Program-made: the position numbers and the translations under genes
In this document: piece after piece, positions 38,801-46,270 of the stretch
Numbering within the stretch: position 1 is the stretch's first letter
Layout: the number at the start of each line of letters is the position of its first letter
Notes under the pieces: model-generated
What the model was told of the DNA's origin: nothing
Database searches by the model: none
The model's input: the letters and a program-made list of their open reading frames with translations, nothing else
NCBI GenBank assembly: GCA_044226205.1
Contig: JBGAHL010000007.1
Span: 62,001-126,000 of the forward strand
From: M3007 sp044226205
GTDB lineage: Bacteria; Bacteroidota; Bacteroidia; Chitinophagales; Saprospiraceae
Direction: 5' to 3'
Length of the DNA stretch: 64,000 nucleotides

Positions 38801-39972
38801 ACGCAGACGTATTCATTGACAGTATTAAAACTCGGCTGATGAACCGTCAGGTAGAGCGTAGCGGTGTACGGGCAGCCCTGTGCGCTGGTCAGGTTTTTTA
38901 CATAAGTGCCTGTCTGGCAATAGGATTGATTGTAAAAAACATAACATTGAGGAGCACAAATCTCGGCGGTTTCCTCAACGTCGTCCGGCACGGGATTGAT
39001 CGTGACGTTGACGCAATTGGTCGTGATTTTTCCGCAGAAAGGCGGCATGGAAGAGTTGAGCTGCGTCGTAAGGTTCTGGATGGTCAGGGTTCCGTTGGGC
39101 GCGGGAATATTGCCTTCATCGGCAGTATAGTACGACAAACCGCAGATCGTATAAAAACCGGGCGGGTAGGCCGTCAGGTCAGGTACAGGTTCGTAAGCCT
39201 GAATAATGCCGCCCGATCCGGCGATAACATAAGTGTAAGAATAGTCGCTTGCGGGCGGGGGATCCACGCCGGCAGGGTAGGAGGGCGGCAGGTTCAGATT
39301 GAGACTGTTGGCGCCTTCGCAGGCCATAATATCGGGTTGAACAAGGTTGCCGGCATTGGCGGCACAGGAAAAGCAGTTGATGCCCGAAGGGTCGCAAAAG
39401 ATGATCTCGTAGTCGTAAAAATTACCCACGTCGATGGCCTGTCCATCAGTGACCGTGAGGCTCCAGGTGCCGTTTACGGGGCCTGTGAAATTTTCAAGAC
39501 ATCCGCTGTACGGATAGTAGGAGCCCGAATAATTGCCAAAAAGCCCCCAGTTCTGGTTGTTGTTCCAGTTGGCTGTAAAGCCGGGGTCGGGGTCGGGCGA
39601 GCCGCTGCAAGGCAGGAAGGTGACGTTCCAGGTCGTAAAGTCGGTGGCGCCGAAAAAACCGATGGGGCCGACGAGCGTGACCGACTGTCCCGAGGGAGAA
39701 GTCAGCGTGATCTGGAGGTCGCCGAGGTATTCGTGGTCGAAGTTGAGCACCACGCCACACACCCCCTGGCCGTTCTGGCCAAGGGTCGGATTCGTGGCAT
39801 TCATGACGTTGATCGTGAACGTCCCCGTAAAACCATCGGGCATGAACTGCGGGCAGTTGGTGCATTCGCACTCGTTTTGCGCTGCCAGCTTCGACGGCTG
39901 GATGAAAAAACAGAACAGGAAAATGACGGGCAGTCCGATTGCTGCCCAACCAGGGAGGTAACGATTACTCAT
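32866..39972 (-). CDS. Giant T9SS type B protein with P-domain-like N-terminus and composite repeats (2368 aa)
   Basis: ATG 39972 gives a good signal peptide (LPVIFLFCFFIQPSKLAA). An upstream in-frame TTG at 40011 is less likely. Residues ~45-185 resemble a proprotein-convertase P-domain (DHEYLGDLQITLTSPSGQSV ... GTWSLTVTDG). Next come GCPYTATLYLTV and GCDSTVTLKLF segments and four PKD-like Ig domains (TYTWTVPAG ... GNVCVTAGNACG). Four composite units of up to ~270 residues follow, each with an AGxDxxxC Ig-like domain and a VLHxxxGTxLGT...YGxTYYISxVAG module. The C-terminal cassette is an SprB-like repeat (VRCNGETNG), LGPDIKAELGD, and the type B domain (VFIPNILLPGSSENG, YDRWGERVF, AVYVYYAVIKFIDGE). 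Probably a surface protein. First in the tandem giant set and divergent from a T9SS subtilase. Confidence 0.92.
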   Translation of the reverse strand: MSNRYLPGWAAIGLPVIFLFCFFIQPSKLAAQNECECTNCPQFMPDGFTGTFTINVMNATNPTLGQNGQGVCGVVLNFDHEYLGDLQITLTSPSGQSVTLVGPIGFFGATDFTTWNVTFLPCSGSPDPDPGFTANWNNNQNWGLFGNYSGSYYPYSGCLENFTGPVNGTWSLTVTDGQAIDVGNFYDYEIIFCDPSGINCFSCAANAGNLVQPDIMACEGANSLNLNLPPSYPAGVDPPPASDYSYTYVIAGSGGIIQAYEPVPDLTAYPPGFYTICGLSYYTADEGNIPAPNGTLTIQNLTTQLNSSMPPFCGKITTNCVNVTINPVPDDVEETAEICAPQCYVFYNQSYCQTGTYVKNLTSAQGCPYTATLYLTVHQPSFNTVNEYVCVGECSQTPGFSDACSPGTYQEVFTNAVGCDSTVTLKLFNVLVNASIAQPIPSVGCTGNVTLQGTGSTTGAGVSYQWTASNGGNIVGPTTNINASINAPGDYQLRVCRTTAGVLCCDSTEVNVIGNQNPPAAPSAVNGTNATCTGDTEAFSISPVNGATTYTWTVPAGVTIVSGQNTTTITTLWNSITGGNVCVTAGNACGTSTATCINVTTTQTPVVATPQGNNTACDQDVVNYSVPTVANATTYTWTATAPAIILSGQGTSQVSIDWNGAPASSNVCVIAGNNCGDSPQMCLPVQISSTPASPSVTGSNTACAGGVGNYSVASVAGATTYNWTVTNGAITSGQGTTSVQVSWNVNASSGSICANAANACGTSNSSCVNVTLSPAPAQPDINGDATLCAGASGNYTITPIGGASGYVWTVPAGASITGGQNTTAISVNWPTGNPGGSVCVSASSGCGTGPQDCFPVNIDVVPTANAGADAAVCGVQTTLAAVPSVNGSTGQWTFNAGPGTATFTNASSATSGVTVSQNGVYTFEWTESNALCNDNDLVTVNFNESPAQGAISLDCDNTNQNFTVSFPITGGTGPYSVSGGTINAGVFTSDLIANGLSYSFTITDANGCISTPVTGAYNCNCATNAGTMSLSTIQVCENQTVTAVFNNDDNFDGNDIGAYVLHTNSGTSLGTIIAQNSTGTFGFQAGMNYGQTYYISHVAGNNVGGVPDPSDLCFSVAQGQPVVFVQNPVANAGIDADTCALQLNLGANSGIGSGTWTVVSGPAGGNLSFANDQSPSSHVSADLAGIYTLAWTLDNAGCTASDQVNLDFHPNNAGQMAAQTLTACEGLTVTAQHLGGQAYSPGDTVAFVLHSGNGTTLGTVYAENNTGIFSFQNGMIYGQTYYVSYVVGANLNGQPDMNDPCLVIAPGQPVIFYQNPVPNAGVDDETCGNTLTLSANSTSGSGNWTVVNTPAGGTLSFDDAQNPAAGISASAFGAYTLQWTVTENGCVGADAVIVSFNETPSLADISRDCDVANENYTVTLTLNGGTPPYAVNGNPISGNLFTSQPFGNGINYSFTVSDANGCIMPDIQGSYSCDCATNAGTMSAQQISACEDGTVTAQANADATLDGNDVTTFVLHTGTGAALGTILASNSTGEFGFLPGMNYGTVYYISRVAGNNLGGIPDPTDPCLSVAPGQPVVFLKNPVPDAGTDNAVCAQTIGLQAVNDNFTGVWTLESGPGTANFSNASQQNSNVTVSAPGAYLFRWTETNAICTGFDEVAVTFNDSPLAGAIAEDCNGTNTAYSVSFNVSGGAPAYTVSGLNGNFNGTVFQSAAIPNGAPYSFTITDVNGCTSAQVDGVHNCNCATDAGTMVQSPLVFCADQPAVATWNNDAQTDADDVVRFILHDQATNSLGTVFATNNQPSFNFQAGLQFGVTYYISSIAGSAQIGGNINLNDPCLSIAFGTPVQWKPIPTAGLAGDATICSGSSTNLTFSGTGQFPLTLTYNDGQGAQQTVTLNNTQPFNLPVMPTGTTNYTLTSVVDGTLPACMATLNSTAQVTVNQPVDAGSAAAPFEICAGQSSIVQLNQLLVGADPGGVWSETSSIPSKPGSFNAGAGAFQTQDQAPGTYTFRYLIDAAAPCPDDETTVSVVVHPQSVADAGPNILLDCVVTSAVLGGAGTSTGNDVTYSWQLNGATVADATNRILNVTESGTYTLIVNNSAGCSDEDQTVVTVDNEAPVASAITVKNVRCNGETNGAILIDSISGGQPPVLISLNNSPLTGGNLFTNLSAGYYVVTLQGANGCTWTSDSLLVEEPPILVADLGPDIKAELGDYVDLELATEPLGLPLDTIIWNPLLDTVQAGTYYQHFFPIRSWQIGVTIKDEQGCAATDRINVILDKRRHVFIPNILLPGSSENGFVTIYGGQDVVEIESFQIYDRWGERVFEAFNFQPEGEKWEGKYRGEDVTPAVYVYYAVIKFIDGESEVFTGDITVYR
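34430..38400 (-). repeat. Coding repeats of the 2368-aa giant: four PKD-like then four composite units
   Basis: Four PKD-like Ig units lie at about 37390-38400, each with a TYxWTV strand and a late VCVxAxNxCG segment. Upstream-to-downstream, four composite units follow between about 37390 and 34430. The unnamed module FVLHxGxGxxLGT...TYYISxVAGNN occurs near 36670-36810, 36110-36250, 35300-35440 and 34510-34650. Three composite units also contain a GGTxPYxVxG...ITDANGC segment ending NCNCATNAGTM. Boundaries are approximate. Confidence 0.75.
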
Positions 39973-40045
39973 AGCGAATTTTGTTTTGCGAAAAAGGCAA
40001 TTTTGTCGCAATCGGTTTTTAATTCAAGAAAATGGGTAGATTTTC

Positions 40046-40053
40046 CAAAGATA
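40046..40053 (-). promoter_or_regulatory. Candidate -7 box for the 2368-aa giant gene
   Basis: The minus strand reads TATCTTTG, an exact TAnnTTTG match, ending 73 bp before ATG 39972. No clear -33 TTG. Confidence 0.45.
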
Positions 40054-40175
40054 ATTTCGACTATAACCGAATGGTTAAGTTTGTGTAAGGTAAAAACTTT
40101 GCGCTGGAAGTTTTTGGGCATTTGCCAAAAATATACGCAACAAAGGCTTCGGCGGCGACCAGCGTGCGCATCGCT

Positions 40176-40183
40176 TACCTTTG
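40176..40183 (+). promoter_or_regulatory. Candidate -7 box (TACCTTTG) for the subtilisin-like protease
   Basis: An exact TAnnTTTG match ending 22 bp before ATG 40206. The -33 region is weak. It supports the later ATG because the alternative upstream start at 40122 would lie before this promoter. Confidence 0.45.
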
Positions 40184-40205
40184 CAACCGTATTGCCCTGT
40201 TTCAG

Positions 40206-42911
40206 ATGAAGTTTGCAGGTATTTCGCTGCTTTTAACATGGATTTTGTGTGCCTGTACGCCGACTATGCTCAGCGCACAAGCTCTCCCGTTTGTCAATGG
40301 CCAGGTATTGGTCCGTATCAATCCCGGTGAATCCGCTGCCGATCTTGCCCTTCGGTATGGTCGCGCAATGGGTACTTCTTACGGCCAAAAGCCGGAAAAG
40401 GTGTCAGATTTGCTCAATGTCTGGCTTTTTCCCTGCGAAAAAGACTCTTCTGCTACGCACCAGGCGCTTCTGTGGTTCAGAAAACAGCCGGATGTGGCGA
40501 TGGCACAACTGGACCATTTGCTCGAACCCAGAGCAAACAGCGGAGCCTTTTCTTTGCTGCCCGACGACCCGCTTTTCCCCTCCCAATGGCAATACCAGAA
40601 CGACGGCTCGAACGGCGGCCTTGCCGACGCCGATCTGGATGCCCCCGAAGCCTGGGATTACACCACGGGCGGTCTGAGCGCCGCCGGCGATACCATTGTC
40701 GTGGCCATCATCGATTCGGGGCTCAACCCGGATCACCCCGACCTTGCTCCCAATCTCTGGGTGAATTGGGCCGACTCGCCTGCCGACGGTCTCGACAACG
40801 ATGCAAACGGGTACGTCGACGATTCCCGCGGCTGGAATGTTTACCTTCAAAATGATCAGATCAACGGTTTTTCCACTGCGCACGGAACAGCCATCAGCGG
40901 TATCATCGGCGCCAGAGGGAATAACGGCCTGGGGGTGAGCGGCATCAACTGGCAAATAAAAATGATGTTCGTGGTCGGCAACGGCCAGGAATCGGCGATT
41001 CTTTCCGCCTATGACTATGTGTATCAGGCGCGCAGCCGTTACAACCAGACCCAGGGCCAACAGGGGGCTTTTGTCGTGGCGGTCAATTGCTCCTGGGGAA
41101 TCAACTACGGCCATCCCGACGATTCGCCGCTGTGGTGCGCCGCATTCGACACCCTCGGCTCGGCCGGTATTTTGAGCGTTGCCGCTGCCGCCAACCTCCC
41201 GATCGATGTGGACCAGCTGGGCGACCTGCCAACCACCTGCCCGAGCGAGTACCTGATCGCGGTCACCAGCCTCGACAACGCCGACCAAATTGCCCCGGAT
41301 GCATCCTGGGGACCGCAATCCGTCGACCTGGGGGCATACGGCGCGGGCATCTTCACTACTTCTTCCGCCGGTAACGAGTATGCCGCGCACTCCGGCACTT
41401 CCTTTGCCACGCCGCAAGTAAGCGGGGCCATCGGCTTGCTCTATTCGACACTTTGCCCCGACCTGATCGCCCTGGCCAAAACCCACCCGGCGGAGGCTGC
41501 ATTGTGGGTCAAAAGTCAGGTGCTGACGAGCGCTACGCCCAACTCAGCCATGAATGGCAACACAGTGAGCAACGGCCGACTCAACCTGGGCGACCTGTTG
41601 ATGCAGAACAATCAGGCCTGTTTGCCCTGTTCGCCGCCGTTCGCCCTCTTTGCCAACGCAATCAGTACGTCTTCGGCCTTGCTGAACTGGGCGGAAGTGC
41701 CGGATTTTGAAACAATTACACTCCGCTGGCGCGAAAAAGACGCCCCATTGTGGAACTATCAGAGCGATGTTGCTCCGCCTTTTCTGCTCGAAAACCTGCT
41801 AACCTGTACCGAGTACGAATTCGGTTTGTATGCCGATTGCGCTGCCGGCCAGAGCAGCGATTGGTCCGAATCATTTGTTTTTCGCACCGACGGCTGCTGC
41901 GAAGCGCCCGCGGGAATGATGGCGACTGCGCTGACCAGCTCGTCGGCCCTGCTGTCCTGGGCGCCGGTCACGGCTGCCGACTTTTACCACCTCCGCGTCA
42001 GACCCGCATCGGGCGCGAACTGGGAAACCGTGGAAATTGCGAGCGGTTCAAGTTACAACTGGAACGGGCTGGCGCCCTGTACCTTGTATGAAGCGCAGGT
42101 CGGAAGCGATTGCGACAGCGGTTCAATCGGGTACTCCGCGTCCCTGTTTTTTTACACGCCGGGCTGCGGCGTTTGTACGGACGGGGACTACTGCGCGGCG
42201 TCGGCTTCACTGGCCACTGAAGAATGGATCGCAGGGGTCCAGATCGGCGACTGGCAGCATAATTCAGGCGGCTATGTCGGATATGAAGACTTTACCGGCC
42301 AGCTGGCCGAAGGGCCGCAACTCCTGCCTTTGGCTGCTTACCCCGTCACCTTAACACCAGGATATACCGGCTGGCCTTCGAAGGTTTTTTTCCGGATATA
42401 TGTCGATTTCAACGCCGACGGCGATTTCGACGACGATGGCGAACTCGCGTTCGACCCCGGATTTGCGGTCGATGTGCCGTACAGCGGCACCTTGCAAACG
42501 CCTGATTTCTGGGCATTTGGGCCGACCCGGCTCAGGGTGATGATGAAATATAAAACCGCGCAGGGCGTAGCCCCCGGCCCCTGCGAAAACTTCGAATTCG
42601 GGCAGGTGGAAGACTACTGCGCTTCCCTGTCGATTGGAGGACTGGAAACCGCGGATTCCCGCTCCTCGACGGCTTTGCGCATTTATCCCCAACCGGCTGG
42701 CCAGTATGTGTGGCTCGACCTTCCTGAAACGCCGGGAGTGGTTTACGAATGGGAGGTCTGGAGCCCCCTTGGGTCATTGATGTTGCAGGAAAAAAGATCG
42801 CGCGCCGGCAATCGACTGCTGGTGGATCTGGCCGATTGGCCGCCCGGGGTATATTTCGTGCGGCTGACCGCCGGGGAATCGAGGTATCAGGGAAAAATTG
42901 TCAAAAATTAA
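40206..42911 (+). CDS. Secreted subtilisin-like serine protease with Fn3, GEVED-like and T9SS type A domains
   Basis: A 901-residue product from ATG 40206, which gives the signal peptide (FAGISLLLTWILCAC ... LSAQ). Residues ~30-125 resemble an inhibitory propeptide. The S8 domain carries the triad: Asp170 in AIIDSGLN, His226 in AHGTAISG, and Ser399 in SGTSFATPQ. Two fibronectin type III-like domains follow (~480-670; SSALLNWAEV, SSALLSWAPV). A GEVED-like domain (FRIYVDFNADGDFDDDGE to FGQVEDYC) comes next. A type A T9SS sorting domain (LRIYPQPAGQ ... GVYFVRLTAGE) ends the protein. It is exported across both membranes and is probably surface-attached. Divergent from the 2368-aa giant, so it might process neighbouring surface proteins, which is inference. 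Confidence 0.93.
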   Translation: MKFAGISLLLTWILCACTPTMLSAQALPFVNGQVLVRINPGESAADLALRYGRAMGTSYGQKPEKVSDLLNVWLFPCEKDSSATHQALLWFRKQPDVAMAQLDHLLEPRANSGAFSLLPDDPLFPSQWQYQNDGSNGGLADADLDAPEAWDYTTGGLSAAGDTIVVAIIDSGLNPDHPDLAPNLWVNWADSPADGLDNDANGYVDDSRGWNVYLQNDQINGFSTAHGTAISGIIGARGNNGLGVSGINWQIKMMFVVGNGQESAILSAYDYVYQARSRYNQTQGQQGAFVVAVNCSWGINYGHPDDSPLWCAAFDTLGSAGILSVAAAANLPIDVDQLGDLPTTCPSEYLIAVTSLDNADQIAPDASWGPQSVDLGAYGAGIFTTSSAGNEYAAHSGTSFATPQVSGAIGLLYSTLCPDLIALAKTHPAEAALWVKSQVLTSATPNSAMNGNTVSNGRLNLGDLLMQNNQACLPCSPPFALFANAISTSSALLNWAEVPDFETITLRWREKDAPLWNYQSDVAPPFLLENLLTCTEYEFGLYADCAAGQSSDWSESFVFRTDGCCEAPAGMMATALTSSSALLSWAPVTAADFYHLRVRPASGANWETVEIASGSSYNWNGLAPCTLYEAQVGSDCDSGSIGYSASLFFYTPGCGVCTDGDYCAASASLATEEWIAGVQIGDWQHNSGGYVGYEDFTGQLAEGPQLLPLAAYPVTLTPGYTGWPSKVFFRIYVDFNADGDFDDDGELAFDPGFAVDVPYSGTLQTPDFWAFGPTRLRVMMKYKTAQGVAPGPCENFEFGQVEDYCASLSIGGLETADSRSSTALRIYPQPAGQYVWLDLPETPGVVYEWEVWSPLGSLMLQEKRSRAGNRLLVDLADWPPGVYFVRLTAGESRYQGKIVKN

Positions 42912-42932
42912 GGTGGCAATACCCTTGGTGGG

Positions 42933-42997
42933 CCATTTTTTCACCACTAAGAAATTCGCGGCCCCTTTGCGTCTCCGCGCCTTCGCGGTGAAAATGG
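42933..42997. repeat. Interspersed CGCAAAG-type inverted repeat, copy 2 (degenerate)
   Basis: CCATTTTTTCACCACTAAG and the closing CTTCGCGGTGAAAATGG are imperfect complements flanking CCTTTGCGTCTCCGCG. It lies between convergent genes and resembles copies at 8400-8464 and 50227-50329. A run of seven C follows near 43001. Confidence 0.6.
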
Positions 42998-43010
42998 GTA
43001 CCCCCCCTAC

Positions 43011-43547
43011 TTATTCAAGATCGGAAAAAAACTTCCGGATTTCCGTAGCGTCTTTTGGTTTGATGCGGCCGGCCAGGATCAGGCGCAGTTCGCGGCGCCG
43101 GGCTGCCGACTCAAAAAGATTCTGCTCTTCGCTCGAAAGGGGAAGAACGGGCGGAACCGGAATGGGGTTTTTCCGCTTGTCGTCGAGCGCGACGAAGGTA
43201 AAATAGGCGTGGTTGCAGCGGCGCGGGTTTTGCCCTTTGATGTCGTTGGCAAACACCTCGACGTAGATCTCCACCGAACTGTGAAAAGCCCGCGTCACAC
43301 TGGCTTCGAGGGTAATCACATCGCCGAGCAGGATTGGGTTCTGGAAAGAAATATGATCCACGGCGGCCGTCACCACATGCGCCTGGCAGTGTTTGCCTGC
43401 GCAAATAGCTGCAATAATATCCATCCAGCGCATCAGGTAGCCACCCATGAGGTTGCCCATCGGGTTGGTGTCGTTGGGCATGATCATTTCCGTCATGACG
43501 GTGTGACTTTCCGCCACTTTTTTGGGATCAAGATTGCGTTTTGCCAT
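43011..43547 (-). CDS. Acyl-CoA thioesterase, hotdog fold (YciA/BFIT-like)
   Basis: A 178-residue product from ATG 43547; an upstream GTG at 43577 is less likely. The hotdog signature NDTNPMGNLMGGYLMRWMD (residues ~26-44), with the conserved Asn and Asp, and the following AVDHISFQNPILLGDVITLE match acyl-CoA thioesterases that hydrolyse fatty acyl-CoA to free acid and CoA. A second strand set (VEIYVEVFAND ... NHAYFTFVALD) completes one hotdog domain. Cytosolic. The C-terminal ~45 residues are an Arg/Lys-rich helical tail. Chain-length preference cannot be read from the sequence. Confidence 0.88.
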   Translation of the reverse strand: MAKRNLDPKKVAESHTVMTEMIMPNDTNPMGNLMGGYLMRWMDIIAAICAGKHCQAHVVTAAVDHISFQNPILLGDVITLEASVTRAFHSSVEIYVEVFANDIKGQNPRRCNHAYFTFVALDDKRKNPIPVPPVLPLSSEEQNLFESAARRRELRLILAGRIKPKDATEIRKFFSDLE

Positions 43548-43643
43548 TTCAAACAGCGTTATGTCCGCACCGCGCACACGAATGATTTTCGGCGCGCGCC
43601 GTGCAGAAAAGAGATAGACAGGACAGGTTTATCAAATTGAAAA

Positions 43644-44198
43644 TCAGGCTTTTCCCGTCGCAAACTGCCGGCTGCCCAGCCAGGCGTACGCACCGAAAAG
43701 GACACTCGAAAACAAGAGGTCGCCCAGCATCGTGTTTTGCAAAAAAGGCAAACCTGCGACGTAGCAACTCATCAGGCCGGCGCCGGTTTTCGGGTACATC
43801 CCCGATTCGAGCCAGACGCTGAAATTGGTCACGAAAAAGAACAACAGGGAGCCTGCCACGCTGGCGCCGACAAGCGGCGCGGCGGCAATACGATCGCGGA
43901 GCATCAGGCGGCCAACAAGCATGACGCCGGCGAATGCCAGATAAATCCAGACAGACGTGAACCAGGCGAATCCTTGGTAAAACTGGCTGTACAACACGTT
44001 ATTGATGATCAAATCGCTCAAAAACAGGGCGGCAAACGGCAGCGCCAGCGCCAGCCAGCGGCGTGAAAAAACAGCTGCTCCAAACAGACCTATGGCCGCG
44101 ATGGGCGAAAAATTGTGGGGCGGACTGGGCAAAAAATTGAGGCCGAGACGCGTCAACGCAGCGAGCACGATCAGGGCAATGGCAAGACGAACTTTCAT
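43644..44198 (-). CDS. DUF6580-like integral membrane protein
   Basis: A 184-residue product from ATG 44198. About five to six membrane helices: LAIALIVLAALTRLGLNFLP, LALPFAALFLSDLIIN, WIYLAFAGVMLVGRL, GASVAGSLLFFFVTNFSVWL, and a final LLFSSVLFGAYAWL. The pattern RLGLNFLPSPPHNFSPIAAIG at the N-terminus and FVTNFSVWLESGMYPKT later are, from memory, those of the DUF6580 family, described as putative transport proteins and possibly related to ECF-type substrate-binding components. Substrate unknown. A -7 box lies 43 bp upstream of the ATG. Confidence 0.8.
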   Translation of the reverse strand: MKVRLAIALIVLAALTRLGLNFLPSPPHNFSPIAAIGLFGAAVFSRRWLALALPFAALFLSDLIINNVLYSQFYQGFAWFTSVWIYLAFAGVMLVGRLMLRDRIAAAPLVGASVAGSLLFFFVTNFSVWLESGMYPKTGAGLMSCYVAGLPFLQNTMLGDLLFSSVLFGAYAWLGSRQFATGKA

Positions 44199-44240
44199 GG
44201 ACAGTGGTACTGGTTTGCCCGGCAAAGCCGGTTCGTGCTG

Positions 44241-44248
44241 CAAAGATA
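44241..44248 (-). promoter_or_regulatory. Candidate -7 box for the DUF6580-like gene
   Basis: The minus strand reads TATCTTTG, an exact TAnnTTTG match, ending 42 bp before ATG 44198. No clear -33 TTG. Confidence 0.4.
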
Positions 44249-44342
44249 GGTCGATCACCCGCCCGCATGTAGCGTTTTTCTGAAAAAAGCCCGCAAACCT
44301 TCCCTTTACCGTATCATTGCCTCAAACAGACCTTTTTTGATC

Positions 44343-46202
44343 ATGCAAAAACTCCTCCTCACCTGCACCGCAGGCCTGTTGTTCGTTTTTTCACTTTCCG
44401 CCCAACCCGACCGCTGGCAGCAGCGCGTCGATTACAAAATGGCGATCGATATGGACGTCGCCAAACACCAATACACCGGCACACAAACGCTGACCTACAC
44501 GAATAACAGCCCCGACACCCTCGACAAGGTGTTTTATCACCTGTATTTCAATGCTTTCCAGCCCAACAGCATGATGGATGTGCGTTCGCGTACCATCGAA
44601 GATGCCGACAGCCGGGTGGCCGACCGCATCCTCAAACTCAAACCCGAAGAACAAGGCTGGATCAAGGTCGCTTCGCTCAGCCAGGACGGACGGCCGGTCA
44701 AATTCGAAACCAACGAGACCATTCTAGAAGTAACGCTTGCCCAGCCCATCCTGCCCGGCGCCAGCACGGTGCTCAACATGAACTGGACCGCCCAGGTGCC
44801 CGTGCAGGTGCGCCGTTCGGGCCGCGACAGCCGCGAAGGGGTGGCTTATTCCATGACCCAGTGGTATCCCAAACTTTGCGAATACGACTACCAGGGCTGG
44901 CACGCCAACCCGTACATAGCACGCGAGTTCTACGGGGTCTGGGGCGATTTCGATGTCCGCATCACCATCGACAAACGTTACCTCGTGGCAGCAGGCGGGT
45001 ACTTGCAAAACCCCCTCGAAGTCGGCAACGGTTATGAAGAACCCGGCCAGACCGTCAACCAGCCTGCCGGCGACAAACTGACCTATCATTTCACCGCGCC
45101 CAACGTACACGACTTCGCCTGGGCGGCCGACCCCGAATTTACCCACACCAAAATCAAGGCAGCCGACGGTTCGATCATGCACTTCGTGTGGCAAAAAGGC
45201 AAGGGCTACGACCAGCAGTGGCAACAACTTCCGGCCATCATGGATGAAGCCCGGACGATCATGAACCAGCACTTCGGACGCTATCCCTACAAGGAATATT
45301 ACTTCATTCAGGGGGGCGACGGCGGCATGGAATACCCGCTGGCCACGCTCATTACCGGCAACCGGCCGCTCAACAGCCTGGTCGGCGTAGCCGTGCACGA
45401 ACAGCTGCACTCGTGGTATCAAATGGTGCTTGGTACCAATGAAAGCCTCTATGCATGGATGGATGAAGGCTTTACTTCCTACGCCGAAACCGTGGTCGAA
45501 AACGAACTGGCCCGCAAAGGCCTCCTGGGCAAGCGGCAACCCGAGGAAAACCCTTTTGAGGGCAACTACTCGGGCTATGTCGCATTGGCTACGAGCGGCA
45601 AGGAAGAGCCAATGACCACTCACGCCGACCATTACCAGACCAATTATGCCTACTCCCTGGCGGCCTACGTCAAAGGAGCGGTGTTCCTCCATCAGCTCGA
45701 ATACATCGTTGGCAAGCAGGCGTTCGATGCCGGCTTGTTGCGCTACTTCGATACCTGGAAGTTCAAACATCCCAATGCCAACGACTGTATCCGGGTATTT
45801 GAAAAACAAAGCGGCCTTGAACTCGACTGGTACAAGGAAGACTGGGTGAATACGCTCAATACGATCGATTATTCGGTGGATTCAGTGCTGGCCGAGGGTC
45901 GCAAAACTACCCGCGTCGTCATAGGCCGCAAAGGCAATATGGCCATGCCGCTCGATATCATGGTGACCTATACCGATGGCGACAAGGAATTGTTCTACGC
46001 GCCGCTCGAAAGTATGCGCGGAATCAAACCGGCTGAAAACGACGTCAAACGAACCGTGTTGCCCGACCATCGCTGGGTCGATCCGTTTTATGTATTTGAA
46101 ATCCCGGAACGGGCCAAAAAGATCGCCAGCGTGGAAATTGATCCGACGCACCGCATGGCCGATATCGACCTTGAGAACAATGTTTGGTTGAAAAAACAAT
46201 AA
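44343..46202 (+). CDS. Secreted M1-family zinc metallopeptidase
   Basis: A 619-residue product from ATG 44343 with signal peptide (QKLLLTCTAGLLFVFSLSAQ). The gluzincin motif is intact: His352-Glu353-x-x-His356, then Glu375 in WMDEGF eighteen residues after His356. The M1 exopeptidase motif GGMEYP lies at residues 327-332. An N-terminal beta-domain (YTGTQTLTYTNNSPDTLDKV) precedes the catalytic domain, as in aminopeptidase N relatives. The C-terminus is a short beta-rich region without a T9SS domain, so the enzyme is probably periplasmic. The likely role is peptide degradation for nutrition. It ends at a hairpin shared with the next convergent gene. Confidence 0.92.
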   Translation: MQKLLLTCTAGLLFVFSLSAQPDRWQQRVDYKMAIDMDVAKHQYTGTQTLTYTNNSPDTLDKVFYHLYFNAFQPNSMMDVRSRTIEDADSRVADRILKLKPEEQGWIKVASLSQDGRPVKFETNETILEVTLAQPILPGASTVLNMNWTAQVPVQVRRSGRDSREGVAYSMTQWYPKLCEYDYQGWHANPYIAREFYGVWGDFDVRITIDKRYLVAAGGYLQNPLEVGNGYEEPGQTVNQPAGDKLTYHFTAPNVHDFAWAADPEFTHTKIKAADGSIMHFVWQKGKGYDQQWQQLPAIMDEARTIMNQHFGRYPYKEYYFIQGGDGGMEYPLATLITGNRPLNSLVGVAVHEQLHSWYQMVLGTNESLYAWMDEGFTSYAETVVENELARKGLLGKRQPEENPFEGNYSGYVALATSGKEEPMTTHADHYQTNYAYSLAAYVKGAVFLHQLEYIVGKQAFDAGLLRYFDTWKFKHPNANDCIRVFEKQSGLELDWYKEDWVNTLNTIDYSVDSVLAEGRKTTRVVIGRKGNMAMPLDIMVTYTDGDKELFYAPLESMRGIKPAENDVKRTVLPDHRWVDPFYVFEIPERAKKIASVEIDPTHRMADIDLENNVWLKKQ

Positions 46203-46211
46203 CTGAACAGG

Positions 46212-46265
46212 GGCCGTCTCACCAGTTGCCGCGGCATTTGCGGGAAAACAAATGGTGAGACGGCC
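46212..46265. terminator. Hairpin between convergent genes
   Basis: GGCCGTCTCACCA (46212-46224) and its perfect complement (46253-46265) enclose a 28-nt loop. There is no long T run, so it may act as a structural barrier between the genes ending at 46202 (+) and 46271 (-). Confidence 0.55.
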
Positions 46266-46270
46266 GCCCC

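Noticed and set aside
38785..40209. 474-aa plus-strand reading frame spanning the start of the 2368-aa giant and the promoter region
   Set aside because: Antisense to a real N-terminus and signal peptide; ends in the promoter region of the protease gene.
44724..45809. 361-aa minus-strand reading frame opposite the M1 metallopeptidase
   Set aside because: Antisense to the HExxH-containing enzyme; no features.
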